A DNA stretch of 64,000 nt from Certhia americana (lineage: Eukaryota > Chordata > Aves > Passeriformes > Certhiidae): contig CM031858.1 in assembly GCA_018697195.1 (NCBI GenBank), positions 106,053,699 to 106,117,698 of the forward strand. The letters are read 5' to 3'. Position numbers and translations under genes: made by a program. Shown piece after piece: positions 18,801 through 32,862 of the stretch. The notes below the pieces were generated by a model, which was not told where the DNA came from, searched no databases, and was given only the letters and a program-made list of their open reading frames with translations. How positions within the stretch are numbered: position 1 is the first letter of the stretch; each line of letters starts with the position of its first letter.

Positions 18801-21800
18801 AGTAAGTGATCATGGCTTGGATTTTCTGTGTACTGTGGTTGTCTGCACCCAGGCAGCAGCATAAAGGAGCTGCTGCAAATCAACTGCTCAGTAATGAGCT
18901 GCGTGAGGTGCTTGCCCTGCAGCAAGCAGAAGTTGGGAGCCACTTATGCTTATAAAGTGTTGCAGCCAAGTAGGGTTGAGTGGGCCAAGCCCTCTGGGCA
19001 TCTACTTATCCTGAGCTGACATTGCTTTATTGGTGAGTGGCATGGAAATGAAATAGATTTGAAAAGCATATCTTCATTAACAAGATTGGGATACCAGACA
19101 TTTAATTTTAGGCTTTATCTGCTGTGCTGAATCAAACAGTGACACCAAGATTTGGCAAGCAGTTGTTGAGCACTCCAGGAAAGGTTAGTCATTGGCTTTT
19201 GTAGGAGTTTCTCAACTTCGAGGACATAGTCAAATAGTCCTTAGGAAAGAAAAAAAGCAACTAGCAGAAGTGTTTCAGAAGAGAGTTATCCTTTTTTTTT
19301 TTGTTTGGCTTTTGGTTTGTTTTGGGTTTTTTTGTTCTCGCCCTCTACTGGATGGCAACTGTGCCTGGTTTTTCATTTCTCTTGCCAATTTTCATTTGGC
19401 TAAAAATGCTGCCATAATTGCTACTTTCCATCTGGATTTGCCAAAATCAAACACATATCCCATGTGTCTGTTCCAACTGTTCCTGACCATCATACTACCT
19501 CTCCCCAGAACATCCATTCAAGGGTATGAGTGTGCACTTGTGGGGTTATAAGAGAGTTAGTGTTCCAGGACAAGGAAAGGCATTTAATGTTGACTTGGTC
19601 TGATATTTTTCTTTCTGACCATCTTCAATTATCAAATGTTGAGATGCCTTTTTTTTTTACGTGGCATTTAATTTTGAGAGGAAGTCAATGGAGGCATCGT
19701 TGCTGTGCCTGGATTTCTTGGATTTGGCCTGTCCTTTCCTACAAAATTAGGCCTGTTGGCCTAAGAGTGGCTGTTTTATGAGGTAGATATATTTAAACAC
19801 TAAACTAGCCATCTCTCCTCATAGGAATATTAATAGAGATGGCCTGAAGCTGGCAGGTTTTTTAGGGAAGATAAGGAAGGGCTTAGCACATCCTAGGTTA
19901 AGCTCTTTCCTGTCACAGCTGAATGCTAAATGCTGTGTGACCTGCAGTGTCTGAAGGGTAGCTGTAGATTAAGGTATCTTCGTGGCACAGTGCTGTGTCC
20001 ATAGAAGCTAGTAGTGAGAACAGAAATGCAGTGCATCCACAATAACATAATATTTCCTATGAGTTGATAACATCTGGCTTTTCTGAAAGGGTTGGTAGCC
20101 TGAGATGAGGTCAGCAGGTACCCTACGGAATCTGGTCATAGAGCATTGGGTGGTGCTTGGTGCTTTCCTAGCCCAAAACTCTAGAACAAGTATGCTTGTT
20201 TGTCTGTGGGTTGTCTGTCAGTGAATTAGAAACAGGAGAATCTATAATGCACCAGCTTTCCATATTTGTGTGAAAAGTGTCCTTTGCTGTGCTTTATTAA
20301 TTTGCTTCCTCCTGATATGGAAAGAACAAAGGAAGCTAACAAGCCTAGCTTGTGTTGCTGCGAACTGCGTATATGCAGCATTGAACATCTCCTTAGATAG
20401 CTTTGAATGTGGACAGGCAAAAAAAAAAAAAAAGGGAGAGGGGGGAGGACAGAGAGGTCTTTAATGATGTGTTATGTTATTGATGGAATTTCTAACCCAG
20501 AGAACTGCCTGCCTTGGAGCTGTGGGCAGTGTTACCCACAGTTACTGCTTGCTTGTGCATAGTTCATTTTTGTTTTATTGTTCAAGAATGATAAAGTGGT
20601 GTCTCTGCTAAGCGTGGTGACTGGCTGGGAAGAGCAGCCTGATTCTGCTGAGCACAACTGCCAAAACTGGAGCAAGCCAAGGGAGAGTGGTTCTTTTGTC
20701 AGGGACAGAAATGTGGTCTGACACAACTTTCTTATCAAAGGGAAGGATTTTTCACTTCAGGAGGAAGTTTGGCTGGGAAGGCATTGGATAACTTTTTATT
20801 TTTTTCAGCTCTGCGGGAAGTCCTGTATAAATGTGTTTTCCATGAATGTAATAGTTCTGCTTCTGACTCTCTGGAGAGAACATTAGTGCTGTATATGAGG
20901 GAAATAACACAAGGGTGACTAAAATATTTTTAATCTGAGTAAGTCAGCAAACATACTTTGCGTGCACAGCCAGGAGCCATTTGCTCTTGGCTCATGCCGT
21001 GGAGCAGGCAAAAAGTAGTTCTCTTTTTTTTCTAATTTTTTATTCTAAGTATTTCTGAAATTTCCCTTGATCTGTTCCAAGCCATCATGTTGTAGTTAAA
21101 TTAAAACCCAGCCTTTTCTTCTGGTAAATACCTTGTGTAACAGGAGTGATTTGTTTGTGTTTCAACTTAAACTTGGATAATTTTGTTTAAACACTAAGAA
21201 CCTAATGTGTATATATTATAGAGAAGTTTCTCTAATACAGTTGAAGAAACAAGTTATCCTCTAACTGAGGCCATTAGATGGTGATTTGTTAGATTTGGTT
21301 TCCGTGGTTTTCCTGTGAGTCTTTACACAAGTCACTTAGTTTTGTGTTTCCTCTCTTAAGTGTGAAATGAGAAATTACTGCTTGGAGGTAGGAAAAGAAA
21401 TCTCCTGGTGTATACAGGGAATCCTACAACAGCTTAATCCTTAATGAGTTCCTGCGTAGGTAAGATGCCTCCCCTGCCAGCCAGTCACACAGTGGTGTAC
21501 CAGCTCAGTTCAGTGTTTTCCTGTTGAAAAACTGATTCCAAGTACTAGTGCTACTTCATTCTTGCCACAGAGCAAATAGGCATAAAATGAACTAATACCT
21601 TCCACCACCCAAGCAGTAGGAGTTACTAATTAACTAGTAATTATATACAAATATGTGTTTTATTATAATTAACAAGTAACTGTTGATCATTACTTCCTTA
21701 TTAAAGCTGTTAATGAGAAAGAGGTGTATTCAGTACAGGTACTGAGTTATAACTTCAGGTGAACTGACAAAATGCCAGCTTTTGGGTGGCAACATTTCTC

Positions 21801-22339
21801 TGATGTTCTGTGTCTGTGATCTTGTCAGTGTACTGAAGCAGTTTGGTAAGTGCTCTCTGAAACTCCACCTCCCATAGCCAGTGGGTGTCACTGCAAGCAT
21901 TGCAGTGAGGGTAGGATGATTTTGGGGAGAAAGAATAAAAGTTCAAGTGTATGTTGTATTTTCTTTAAGTTAAAAATAATTGCAGAAGAGCAATTAAATC
22001 CTGACTTAGTAACCTGGCAATCTGCATAGATGTTTCTTGGAGATGCTTAAAGATTTGAAAAACTTATTTAAAACAATAAAATTAAGTATCCTAGATGGCC
22101 AAGACAAATCTTCTGATGGAAGTCATGGCGTTGGCAACTCCCATAGCCATGCTGGCCCCAAGTGCTGACTTGCTTCCTAGTGCTGAATTTTACGCACCTC
22201 ATAGATGATGATGGTTTAAAAAAACCCCAACAACAAAGCAACCAAAAACAAACACAAAGAACCCCCAAAAGCCTTTCCTTGAATTCTTTAAAACCATTTG
22301 CGTGGAATTCTTGGTGTTTGCGAATCTGTGTGCTAAAGG

Positions 22340-22620
22340 TCACTCTGACTCAAGGCCCCCATTCTTCCCCCGAGAGCTGGCCATCCCCAAAGCCAGACGA
22401 GCTCTGGCACAGATGCTCTTCCAAGCCGGTGCTGGGAGAAGATGTGGTTGTGCCATCCCGGGCAGCCCCAGCCCTCTGCCTCCCAGCGTGGCATGGCCCA
22501 GGCAGCCGTGCACTGTTCCCAGCACAGACATTGCCTAGCAGTGGGGACAGTGGCCTCTTCAGGAAGGGCCTCCTTCTTTGCACAGGTCGTTGCTAAGGCC
22601 CGCGTTGTCCCTCCTGTGTT
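22340..22620. other. GC-rich patch in intergenic DNA
   Basis: This ~280-bp patch is clearly richer in G and C than its flanks and has about ten CpG, including CCCGCG and CCCGGG. Several overlapping open frames on both strands (up to 144 codons) arise because stop codons are rare in GC-rich sequence; none resembles a known protein. It might be a small regulatory element, but nothing more specific is visible. Confidence 0.35.
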
Positions 22621-25600
22621 ATCGTGAGGATGACAGTTTAAACAGGCCTTATCACTGTGTGTTCAATCAAGGTTTATGAGGGCTGATAAAGATGTCACCT
22701 AGTTGCTTTGTGTGTCCATTAAAACCCTATTCCCCAGTAGGACTTTGCTGTGTTATGTTTTTCTTGTTTTTTCTTTCTTCACTGAATTTTAGGTATCTTC
22801 TGAAGAAAGAGGTGTGCATTGGAAGAAAGGTGTAATGCTTGCTTGAATACCCCTAATGTTTCTACGGGGAAGAATTTTAAAAGCCCAAATTTAGTAGCTT
22901 GGTTGATACAACCCTATCTGTATTTAATATCTTACATTGTCATAATTGTTTATTTAATAGTTCAGTAAAATTTCCTAAACGTAGCCTATGCAGGGCAGTA
23001 AAACGACTTGTATGCACTTCCCTGCTCTGTTGTGTTGGTGCTGAAGGTGGCTTGAGAGGGGCTTGGTGTTACACAGTTATGATACAGGATGTTGTAGGTT
23101 GAGTTCCCATTGATACTTTTCCTGATGGATGGAAACTGCATATTTCCAACACAGAAATGTAAGCCTTGTTCGCTTATTGTTCTGGTTGTATGTCAAAGTG
23201 GGAGAAATGGTTGCAATGAATAGGTAGTCATATAAAATTAATCCATAATTTTCAGGTCATCTTTCTGTGAACAGTAATTAAAGTAGGCAAAGATTAAGTC
23301 TGTCTTGTCCTGTAAACTTAATTTCAAGTTTTTTTGGTTTTTTGTTTTTTTTTTCTCAACCATGTCCTCCTAGCTAAAATTTAAAATAAGTACATTGTCT
23401 TAATTCTGTCTGGTGTCTTGTCCAATTCTTCCAGTCTTCAGAAAAATCTTATTTCTACAGCAGAAGTTGCTCAGTTGCATTTTTGTTGGTTAAGTAAAAT
23501 TTGTTTTAAAGCAAAACATATACAAAACCATAATGAAATATGATTAGTTGCAGCTGCTTGCTGTGTTATAAAAGAGAGAAATGTTAGGGGACTCTATTGG
23601 CTAAAAAGATTTGAAAATACGTAACAGACTCAAGACCCTAGTTCAGGCACAAATCAATTGAGATTAAGCATGTGTATTTAGGCTCTTTTAAAAAATGGGA
23701 AGAAACTGAATATTCAATTGATTCCATAGATCCCCAGGTCATAATAAATTCCTGTTATTTACACTTTAGCATGTTGGCTCTCTGCATCCTCTAAACTTTG
23801 TAAATACTAATGGCTGTTGGCATTTCAGAAATGATTCTTTCACTTTGTTTACAGTTTTGCTGCCGCTGGCAAGCATTGGACTATCAAAGGCTTTAATGCT
23901 GTGCATGTGCATTTCATAAGAGAATGTTATTATATGAGGATAATAACACTTACTAGAGATCAGTAATACAATGAAAAACAGAGCCTCTCTACCATCACTT
24001 GTTAACACTTCTAATGATTGTTTGCCTATTAACACTAATTGGTTATATGCTTCCATTTTAGCTCTGTGCAGGCTGGCATAAGCATGAGGCACTTGTGTAT
24101 GTACAGTAATTATGAATAGCTGTGCTGGCCTACTGATCTCTGCAATAAAAGTTACTGTACCATGATCTGGGTCTGCTTTTTAAAAAATGTTTTATATCAG
24201 AACCACTTGTTTACCTCTGCCTTATTCATTCACTCTGTTTGCCTTTAAACAGTAGTCAGGGTATTCTCAAGAATATTTGCCTGGGACAGTGGTGTCTATT
24301 TAGCCTTAACTATGGAATACTCTATGGTCATCCAGTAATACAGTATTTTTTGAAGCTTGTCTTAAAACTAGAATGTGTTGTTAAACCTTTGTTTGACTTA
24401 AAACAGTTGACTGTGGGCACTCTAAAATCATAATTGATTTGCCTTTTGATGTTCCTGGAGCTAAGATAGAAAATGTCATGATTGCAGCCATTCACTGGGT
24501 TCAGGAGACCACCTTCACTCAGTGAGCACTTTTTACAGGGTGAGGAAGAGGAATCTGAAGCATGGCAATGAAAGGTAACTTTGGAAGCTGAAGTCTCACC
24601 TGAGACACATGCTAAATTGCCAGAACATGGTTGTCATCCGAAAGCTTGTCTGCCTTTGAATGTATATTGATTTATCTTTCCTCATTTAAATCCAGAAAGC
24701 TCATGGCAACAGAATGTTAGGCCAAAAATCTGGGGATAATTTGGTATAGAAAAATAAAGTGGTTCAAATACTAACAATACCAAGAAATACCTGGTCTGTT
24801 TCTAGCCAGCTGAGTGGGAAAGTGTTCTCAGTGCAGAGTAATTGGCTTTTCCCTTCTTTTTGGATGAAGTAATATATTCACACAGTGTCCACATAGTGCT
24901 CGTTTCAGCAATGCCTCATGATAGTTTGCCTATACTATCCCACCTTAAACATTGAGCTGAGCAAAAACCACACTTCAGTACAGTTCTTGGCAGCAGCAGT
25001 TGTCTTCATAGATCTCAGGCTGGTATCACCAGCCTTTGGAGGAGCGTCAAGAGGTATGAGAGAGTCACGGTCACTTCTCCGCTTCCATACTGAGAGGGGA
25101 ATCTTGGTCAATCAGGAGCAGGAGAGGGCCCTGTTATGGGAAGAGCCATGAATAATCATGTCTGTCAGTGCCACCGCCTTCCCAGAGCACGCGGCTGCCT
25201 CATGAAGGGAGGTGGTGTGTGCAGTGCCGATAAAGGACGGCCATGGTGCCAGTGGTGCCCTGACTTTGCTGCGGTGTGTTGTGCCGTAGCCATGGCACCT
25301 GGTGACTGATGAATGTCTGTGGGCTGGTGCTGTGCTGAGGTATGATTAGATATCTATTGCTAGCAGCCATGCTAGTCCAGTCTGAAAGATGACTTGAAGT
25401 CTTTGCAGGTCTATTGAGAAGACTTGCTCTCAAGCTGAGGCATCTATAGGTCAGTGTTTACAGACACCTGACTGCTCACCAGCAGTCAGCCTGGTTAATC
25501 CAGCTCACCTAGGGAGGTCAGTAGCTCCATGTGCTGGGAGATTGCCAGCCTGCCCATAAGGATGTGGAAATTGATTTTCTCAGTTGAGTCAAAAGAGCAA

Positions 25601-28600
25601 GGAATCCTCTCCATGTGTCATTCTGGAGCAATTGCTTTACAGTATCACGCGATTTGTTCTGTTGTGCCCACCAGCATTACTTAGGGACATACAGTGAATG
25701 TAAGTTTAGGAAATAGGCTTGTTTCTTCTTGAGGTACGTTTCATTTATCTTCAAAGCAGACCTCAAAGGCTAATGATTTAGAACCATTACTCTAGAGAGT
25801 AGAATGGCTAAATCCAATCAAAGAGTTTATCCCACAGGTATTTGTGTACCTCCCTCAAACTCATGGAAATGTCAATAGCAGTGATTTATTAAGTAGAAAC
25901 TTCATTTTTTCTAATTAGTGAAATTACAATGCAGGCTAGCCACAAAGTTCTGTTGTTGTAACCCTCACCCACTTTCCTTCAATGTTGCTTCTACTTGTGC
26001 TAATCTAAATGTAAATTGTAAGCCCTGTGGGACAGGGTCTGTCCCTTACATTCTCTCCCTTCCTTTTGTGTGTATTTAATTTAATTTTATTTTACGTTTG
26101 CACATGATACTCAGGGAAGAGTATCTTGCCTTATGTGCTCCTTGATGATTCTTAAATTCATGTCTGTGAGTCCACTCTTTTTGACTATGAATCAGAGTAT
26201 CTGTAATAAGCCAGCAGCACAGAACGTATTTTAAGATCGTAACAGCTCCCACTGGAGCCTCCTCATTTCCCCCATGACCAGGAAAAATGAATTGCCTGTG
26301 CGAGATGCTTGATCAACAAACTAGAACTGTTTGGGAAAAGAAAAAAGAAATGGATGTGAGGAAGGAGTTACAAAAAGCCAGAGAACACCCTGTGGTTTCT
26401 TCTCCCTCTCTCACAAATGGGGATCCTGCACAGCTGTGGTGGTGGAGCCCGGGAGAAGGCTTTGGGATTTGTAAGCCCCCAGCCACAGAGGGGGTTTATG
26501 GGTCAAAATCAATACCTGTATGTTAGTCCATATAAATAAATCATATGTCTGTAAAATACATGCTGTAGTTTGCTGCTGGGTCCTGAGGGAGCAGGAAAAT
26601 AATTTAGCACAGCTGTATGCTTGTTCGTCTTCCAAACTGTTTTTATGGTCTAAAAGAATAGCTTCCTAAATCGCTGTCTTATGGAAAAGTGGGGCGTGGA
26701 GCTGCACCAGAGTGCAAATGCACTGGTGTCATTTTAATTAAAAAATCTGCTCTCTCACTTACCTTCCAAAACACCCCTGTTCCCTCTAACGAAGGAATTT
26801 TTACCTAATCCGAGTGAGCAGCTGTGGTCTGCCAAATGGCCAGTCTGTGCTCCTGGCGGAGATGGCTGGGTGAGCAGTGTTCCCCCTCTCCCGGGCTCTG
26901 TGTGAAACCTCTTCCCTCAACTTGAACTCCAGCGAGGAGTCCCTACGGCACGTGGAGACTGAACCAGTCCTTGCAGCAATAAAGGCTCGTTTACAAGGCT
27001 CCCTAAGACTGTAAGCGCCCAAAGCATCTAAGTTGAGGACCCATTGGAGATGTTGGGATGCCAAGAACTGATGTTTGATGCTAACCTCTGTGCTTAATGG
27101 ACCGAGTAATTTCTTCACCACCCTTGTCAGTGAAGAAAACAGGCTTTTGTGAGCCCAGTGGAAGCTATACAAATTATTTGAGGGGCTTTGAAGACCAAAT
27201 GTGTGGAATAAGTGCTAATTACAGAGAGGCTTCATTGCTTTGGTGCCTGCAATCCATGTGAGGGAAGAACCTGGCACAGGTTTCCATGTCCTTAGAAACT
27301 GGTGAATGAGCTGTAAATATCTTTGCATTCAGCTCAGGTCTCTGAGGAAAAGTGGGAAGCCAGTTCTGGTGTTTGATCTGCATGGCTGGCAGCACCTAGC
27401 AGTTGCTCTCAGCTGAAAGATGGAGGCATGCCTGCTGGCCCAACAAAATGCTGTGTGAGCAGCAGCAGTGCCAAAATTTTGGTTTCTCCTCAATTTCTGG
27501 TCTATAAAATGCTCTGGTAAGTTCTGTTGATGGGGAGTTGGAAGGAAATGGTGTGGCCTGGGTTACATGGAGAACGTGGGTGCTCCTCAGATATATGCCC
27601 CCTTTTAAAAATGCAAATTGATAAATAAACACTGAAACAATAGGGCTGTGCTAATCCTTCTACAAAGGGTAAATTGCTAATCTAACTCCCCAGCCAGGGT
27701 GGCTGCTTCACCTTAACAATAGCTGCATTTATACCTTATGTTTTACTTGTAAACTGACATGTAGTGAATTGGAAAGGGTTTCAGCTCACCTGCTTGCTGG
27801 GGGAGGGCAGCTAATCCTTTCATGCCCTTCACACTCAGTGAGCATTGCTGCCATTTGATCACGCTGAAGCAAGAAGGCCAGCCAAATTTTCAGCCAGTTT
27901 AAACTTGGTTGTGCTCTAACAATGCTGCCAGTGTCTCCAGTGAGGGCAGAGAGAAAGGTCTATTCATGTCTTCACTTAGCGAGTACCCGAGGGCCTGATC
28001 TTCAGAGGCACTGGGCACCCCAAGAAAGGATGCTGAGCTCGCTGACGCTCCGTGACCCCAGTTTTTCTCACTTTGCAAGCATGTTGAGTCCTCGTGAATG
28101 GATATTGGCAGCAGGGAGTGCGTGTGCCCATCTTCAGTGGCCTGCTCCTGGCTGATGAGGCCATCATGGAAAACCAACTGGAAGGGAGAAGGGTCTGAGC
28201 GCCCTGGACCCCAACATTGCCGTAATTGGGGACTGGGAGCTTGCAACATGGGTGGTGTGGTGGGTTACCAGGGAGGTGGAGTGGTGCCAATGAGTTGATT
28301 GAAAGGTTTGTGTGTCTTTGCCTTGCCTGGCAATCATGCCGATGTTATAAGTTGAACAGAATTGCTTGTGGTCATGTTGGATAAGTCCTGCCTTAGAGTT
28401 TTGTCCTCAGCTGCTCCAGCTTCTTGTCCTTTTCTACCGCTTGGGGTTTTTTTTCTTTTTCTTCCATATTAGTCTCCAGCATAAGAACTGATCCAAAGGG
28501 ATGGAAATAAGATTTTTCTTGCTGTATTTGTTAGATGTAGACACACTAAGGTGTCCACAAACCCATGAGCCTGTTTGGGAATGAATGAAACAGACAATTC

Positions 28601-29499
28601 ATAGCTTCAGATTCAAATTCAGGGCAATTTTATTCAGAATAAGTATTGAATTAAATATTTTGGTAGACAAGAGACCTATGGGGTCCTCTCTTCCATGTAA
28701 CCAGCTTTATATGAACACAGAAGAGGAAAATCAGGATGATTTCTATTTTTTTATCCCAGGAGGAAATATACTTGTAATCTCCCAATGTCATGTGAGATTA
28801 ACATCAACATGCATTTTTCCCAAGAGAAATCGTATCAGGCATCTGGCAAAGCAGTTCACATCTCTTGTATTTAAGGGATTCTTTAGAGAGGGAGGCAGAA
28901 GCAGTTGTGGACCAAACATGCCAGAAAGGCTTTGTGAAAGCCTTGGAGAATCTTAGTTTGACATTGCTGATCTCAGATCTTCTCACTGCCAGGGGTATTA
29001 ATGCAACATCAGCTCCAAGGAGAGTCTAGCCAAGTAAGGGATGCTGCAGCAGGTTATATTAAAGACTGTGAGAAATGGGTTATTAGCATTTAAAACCCAC
29101 TAGCTCATAAAGACCTAGAAGTTTCTCTTTTTTTTTTTTTTTAATATTAATTTTTACCACAGCTAGCTTGAATTAAGGGTGCTCATTCCTTTTGCTTTGA
29201 TTAATGAAGGCAGAGCTAGTGCAAGTAACACCAATGCAAGAGTTATAGGAAAAAGCTTTTTCATCTCCATTTCGGTCTCACAAAGCTAAGAAAAATTCAC
29301 ATGTTAAATTATTGGTCATGATTTTTATTTGAGCTCTGACTCAAACTATTGGCATTGAGAATTTAATGTGTGGTTAACAGAAAACAAATATAAGTGACTT
29401 ACCTGGTAAAAAGAAGTTATAGATTTGAGGGAGTTTTCTTGGCAGAGTTTCATAAAATGAAATTTGGCAACTAAGTTGTATTAATTGTATTAATATTTT

Positions 29500-30200
29500 C
29501 ACCAAGTGTCAGTGTGGGAGTATGCTGATGACCTGGAGTTGGGAAGCATTTTACATAAAGAGTGGAATTTGGATCTCCACAAGGAGAACGTAATAATCAC
29601 ATAGCAGAAGAGGTGTGAAATTTAATGCTGCAGAAGATAAGATCTCATAGTATTTAGGGGGAAATAGCAAACATTTTGGCAATGAACTGGAGCCGGAGGG
29701 TTCAGAGAGAAGGTGAAAACCAGGGTGCTGTAGTGAGTCACAGGAAGTGTAAGTTGGATGCAGTGTCAGTGCAACCCTTTCCAGGGACGAGGGGAGCATT
29801 GTAGCCCTACTGCGGAGCCAGGTGGGGAGCAGAGACCTCGTGTGAAATGCTGCGTGTGGCCCTGGGTAGCTGCCTTTGTAGGAAAAACTGGAAAAAAGAA
29901 ACAGACCACGCTGAAAGTAGATGCAGCGCTGGGCTCTCATTTCCAGGAGACTGGAAACCCTTGTCTTATGAGAGGACAAACCAGCTTAAGTCAGAAGCTA
30001 CAGAATGGGAAAAGTGCAAAGAAAAGGAACAGGAAGTGAAGGACAGTGACTATAAGGAGTATACATGAGTATAAAATAGTAGGGAGAACAGTTAAGTGTA
30101 GATTTAAGAATATAAGCTGCAGGTTTAAAAGGAAATTCACACCATTTGAGCTATGAGATTCTGGATGAGCCTTGCAAGATGAGCAGCTTAGAAAACCTGA
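29500..30200 (+). mobile_element. Ancient CR1/L3-like LINE relic
   Basis: On the + strand 29521-29532 encodes YADD, followed by LELGS, which resembles the reverse-transcriptase catalytic box of CR1-like LINEs (usually FADDTKLG). About 75 bases on comes a 'aaatttaatgctg...tatttaggggg' stretch placed where the 'KFN...LHLGG' part of the family lies. Around 29950 'ggaaacccttgtcttatgagagg' resembles the conserved part near the ORF2 end. The frame is broken many times and similarity is patchy, so this is an old decayed copy rather than a recent CR1. Boundaries are approximate. Confidence 0.4.
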
Positions 30201-32822
30201 TGAGTGTTTTAAGTGTATGTACATTATTAGATTGGCAATGATCAAACCAGCAGTAGGGAGGGCAATATTCATTATAGTACTGGCCAAGTTTGAGGGATCC
30301 ATAGGAAAGAAGGGCATGGGCAGTTCTCAGCCAAACAAACTATGCTGGAAAGACAGAAAAGATGGAGAGGCATTAGATCAGATTACTCTGTCCTACGTCT
30401 TGTCTTCTCTGCCAGTACATTGATATTAGACATCTCAGAATAAATGTATTCAACTTTTCTAGATGCTAGTGGTGGAGAAGAGACTCCTGGGGATGTGGGA
30501 AGTGATGAAGGAAGAGAACGCATTTTCTTTCTGTATTCTTTCTGTATTATTTTATACACACACATGGAGACATGTATGTAGTTTTCATGAAAAGCCACAA
30601 AGGAAGGTTTTCCTCCTTCAGTATGCTACCTTAAATTTCTTGTAGCCATCCTTGCTTATGGTAGGGAGGGGCAGGAACGAGCTCTTTGGGTTAATGAGAG
30701 CAGCAGCCCCTGTACAGTCTGTTGGGAGGTGTAAATATCTGTGGAGTAAGGTTACCAAGCAGTGTTTGAGCTTGAGCTTCCAGCTCTGAGACTTCCAATC
30801 TGCCCAGCTAAGCCCCCTTTCAGACTGGAAGCACAACTGTGTTGAAACCTGCTCTGAGACCCTCAAGACTCTTGTTTAAAAAGCAACTGCACAAAGGTCA
30901 AACGCAGAAAGGGAGAAAAAAAATCCCAACAAGAAACTAAAACCTGTGGGAACAATCATGGAAGGAGAGGAAGGAAGAATGTTTCCTGGAAAATAAAGAA
31001 CCTCACTGAACTTTGAATCTAGCCCAGACACCCAGAGCTGTCCCAGTTACGTTGGAAAAGTTTAATCCAGCAAAACCTGGGAAGGGAAAGAAAAGAAGTT
31101 AAAATGCTGGAGGAGTGAATGTGTCATGCCCTTGTGTCATGGTCCTTCATAATCCTGACTGTACTGTACCTCAGAGGGAAGTTTTGTGCATCCCTGTGCT
31201 CAGGCTGCTTTGTTGCTGGATAGAAGAGAGAGGGGAAATGGGTGCAGGGAGACAGTGTCATGTTCTGGATCATCCAGAAGAGGAGGAATGTGACTCTGGA
31301 CACGCAGCTCAAACCAGCCTACAAAATGCTGCACAGGAGAACCACCACTCTGCAGCCCTAAGCACACACTGCGCAAAAGTTAAAAGCAATCACAAGAGAA
31401 TTTTAATGCCATATTAAATGTTGATTCATGTGTGGCTGGAGCCACGGTGACCTGGAGGGCTGGTGCTCAATTCAGCTCCGAAGTGATAAATTGATCTGTA
31501 ACCTAAGCCGGTTTCCGTGCCTGGCAAAAGTCATCTGATAGGGACCAGTGGTGAAGGGTGTGACTTGGAGCCGGGTCCTCCTGGAGTGGGTGTGCACCTG
31601 GCAGGCTGAGTCACTAATTGCCTTTGGGAATAGCCCTCTGCACAGGAATGTTATCATCACCTCCCGTGGAGAAGCACACCCCAGTAGCATCGCTGGTCAC
31701 TCACTGCCCAGATTCAGGTGCATCATGTTGAGTTTCTTTCTTGAGAAAGGAGCAGCTGAACAGATTTAGCAAGGAATTGCTCCCAATCTGGTCCACACCA
31801 ATGGTAAACAGCTTTTCCCCTGATCACAAATGCCATAAAAAAAGACTATCCTATTGCCTTTTTTTTTACTGTTATCGTTTGGTTTTGATCACTCAAAAAA
31901 AATAAGGACTACTTTTTAGGAAATAGATGGAATTTTAAATATATATCAGATGTTTAGGCCAGATGCTTATTAACTCAATGAATCATTCACAATTGAGAAA
32001 TATTTGCTGTCTCCACATGTTACTGACATGAGGAGTGCTTTTTTTACAGAACATATGGAGGAACAAGTCACTCTCTGAGTAAGGGAGTGAATTGAATCAG
32101 ATTTTCATCAGCTTTCACTGGAGCAGGTTCTCTGAGCTCCAGCTGTTCCATGAGTGAACCATGCTGCTTTCTCTGGGTCTCCCTCTCTCTCCCCTTTCCT
32201 CCCACTTGTTCTTCCCTTTTATGTAGTTGTCTATTTTTCTCAGATTTTGTAGAAGTTTGTGAAATTTGGTTTGCCCAAGGTTTAGTTCCACAGGAGGCTG
32301 AGCTAAATGCAAACTGGTTTACATCTTGAAGCCAATTTGTGATCACTTACACAAATAAAAGGAATTGCCTTGAAGTGTGTGAACATTGATGAAAGTTGGG
32401 ACATCTGTGTCATCTTCTCACCAGCAACAGTTCTTGTGAGTATCCAACAATCATTGTCTGCCTTGTTTTCCCATAACTCTGAATCAAGGACAGCATCTGC
32501 AGAGACTGCTAGCTGTATTATAAAATGCCTTCAGGCAGAAGTTGTACTTCATGAGTCTGTTAGTATTGTCCTAGACAGGGCTGCAGAGAAAAAGAACAGT
32601 TTTGGAAAGATGCAGATAGCAGTATTTGCCACAAATTAATGCTGGATATTGAAAAGGTAATAAGTCTTAAAATAAACCATGTCTGGAGTTTGATGGGCTA
32701 TCCACATAGGTTTGAAATGCCATCATTCCTGAGAAAAACAAATAGGCTAATCTGCAACATCCTGGATGAAATATCATTATACTTCTTTATTTCTAATGAA
32801 ATAAATTGGTTAATTGGTATTT

Positions 32823-32862
<40 letters not shown>

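Larger units (their letters stand above)
15191..29490. other. Intergenic, no gene recognised
   Basis: This 14-kb stretch downstream of MIB1 holds no protein or RNA gene that I recognise and no clear CR1 copy. It is mostly AT-rich unique-looking sequence, with A or T runs (for example 20420-20434 and 29128-29142). One GC-rich patch at 22340-22620 is noted separately. An AATAAA at 15857-15862 with a GT-rich follow-up could still belong to the MIB1 transcript. Short open frames on both strands have no recognisable motifs. Confidence 0.6.

Noticed and set aside
22162..22596. 144-codon + strand frame
   Set aside because: It lies over the GC-rich patch, with similar frames on the other strand and in other phases. 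There is no domain or splice structure, so it is best explained by composition.
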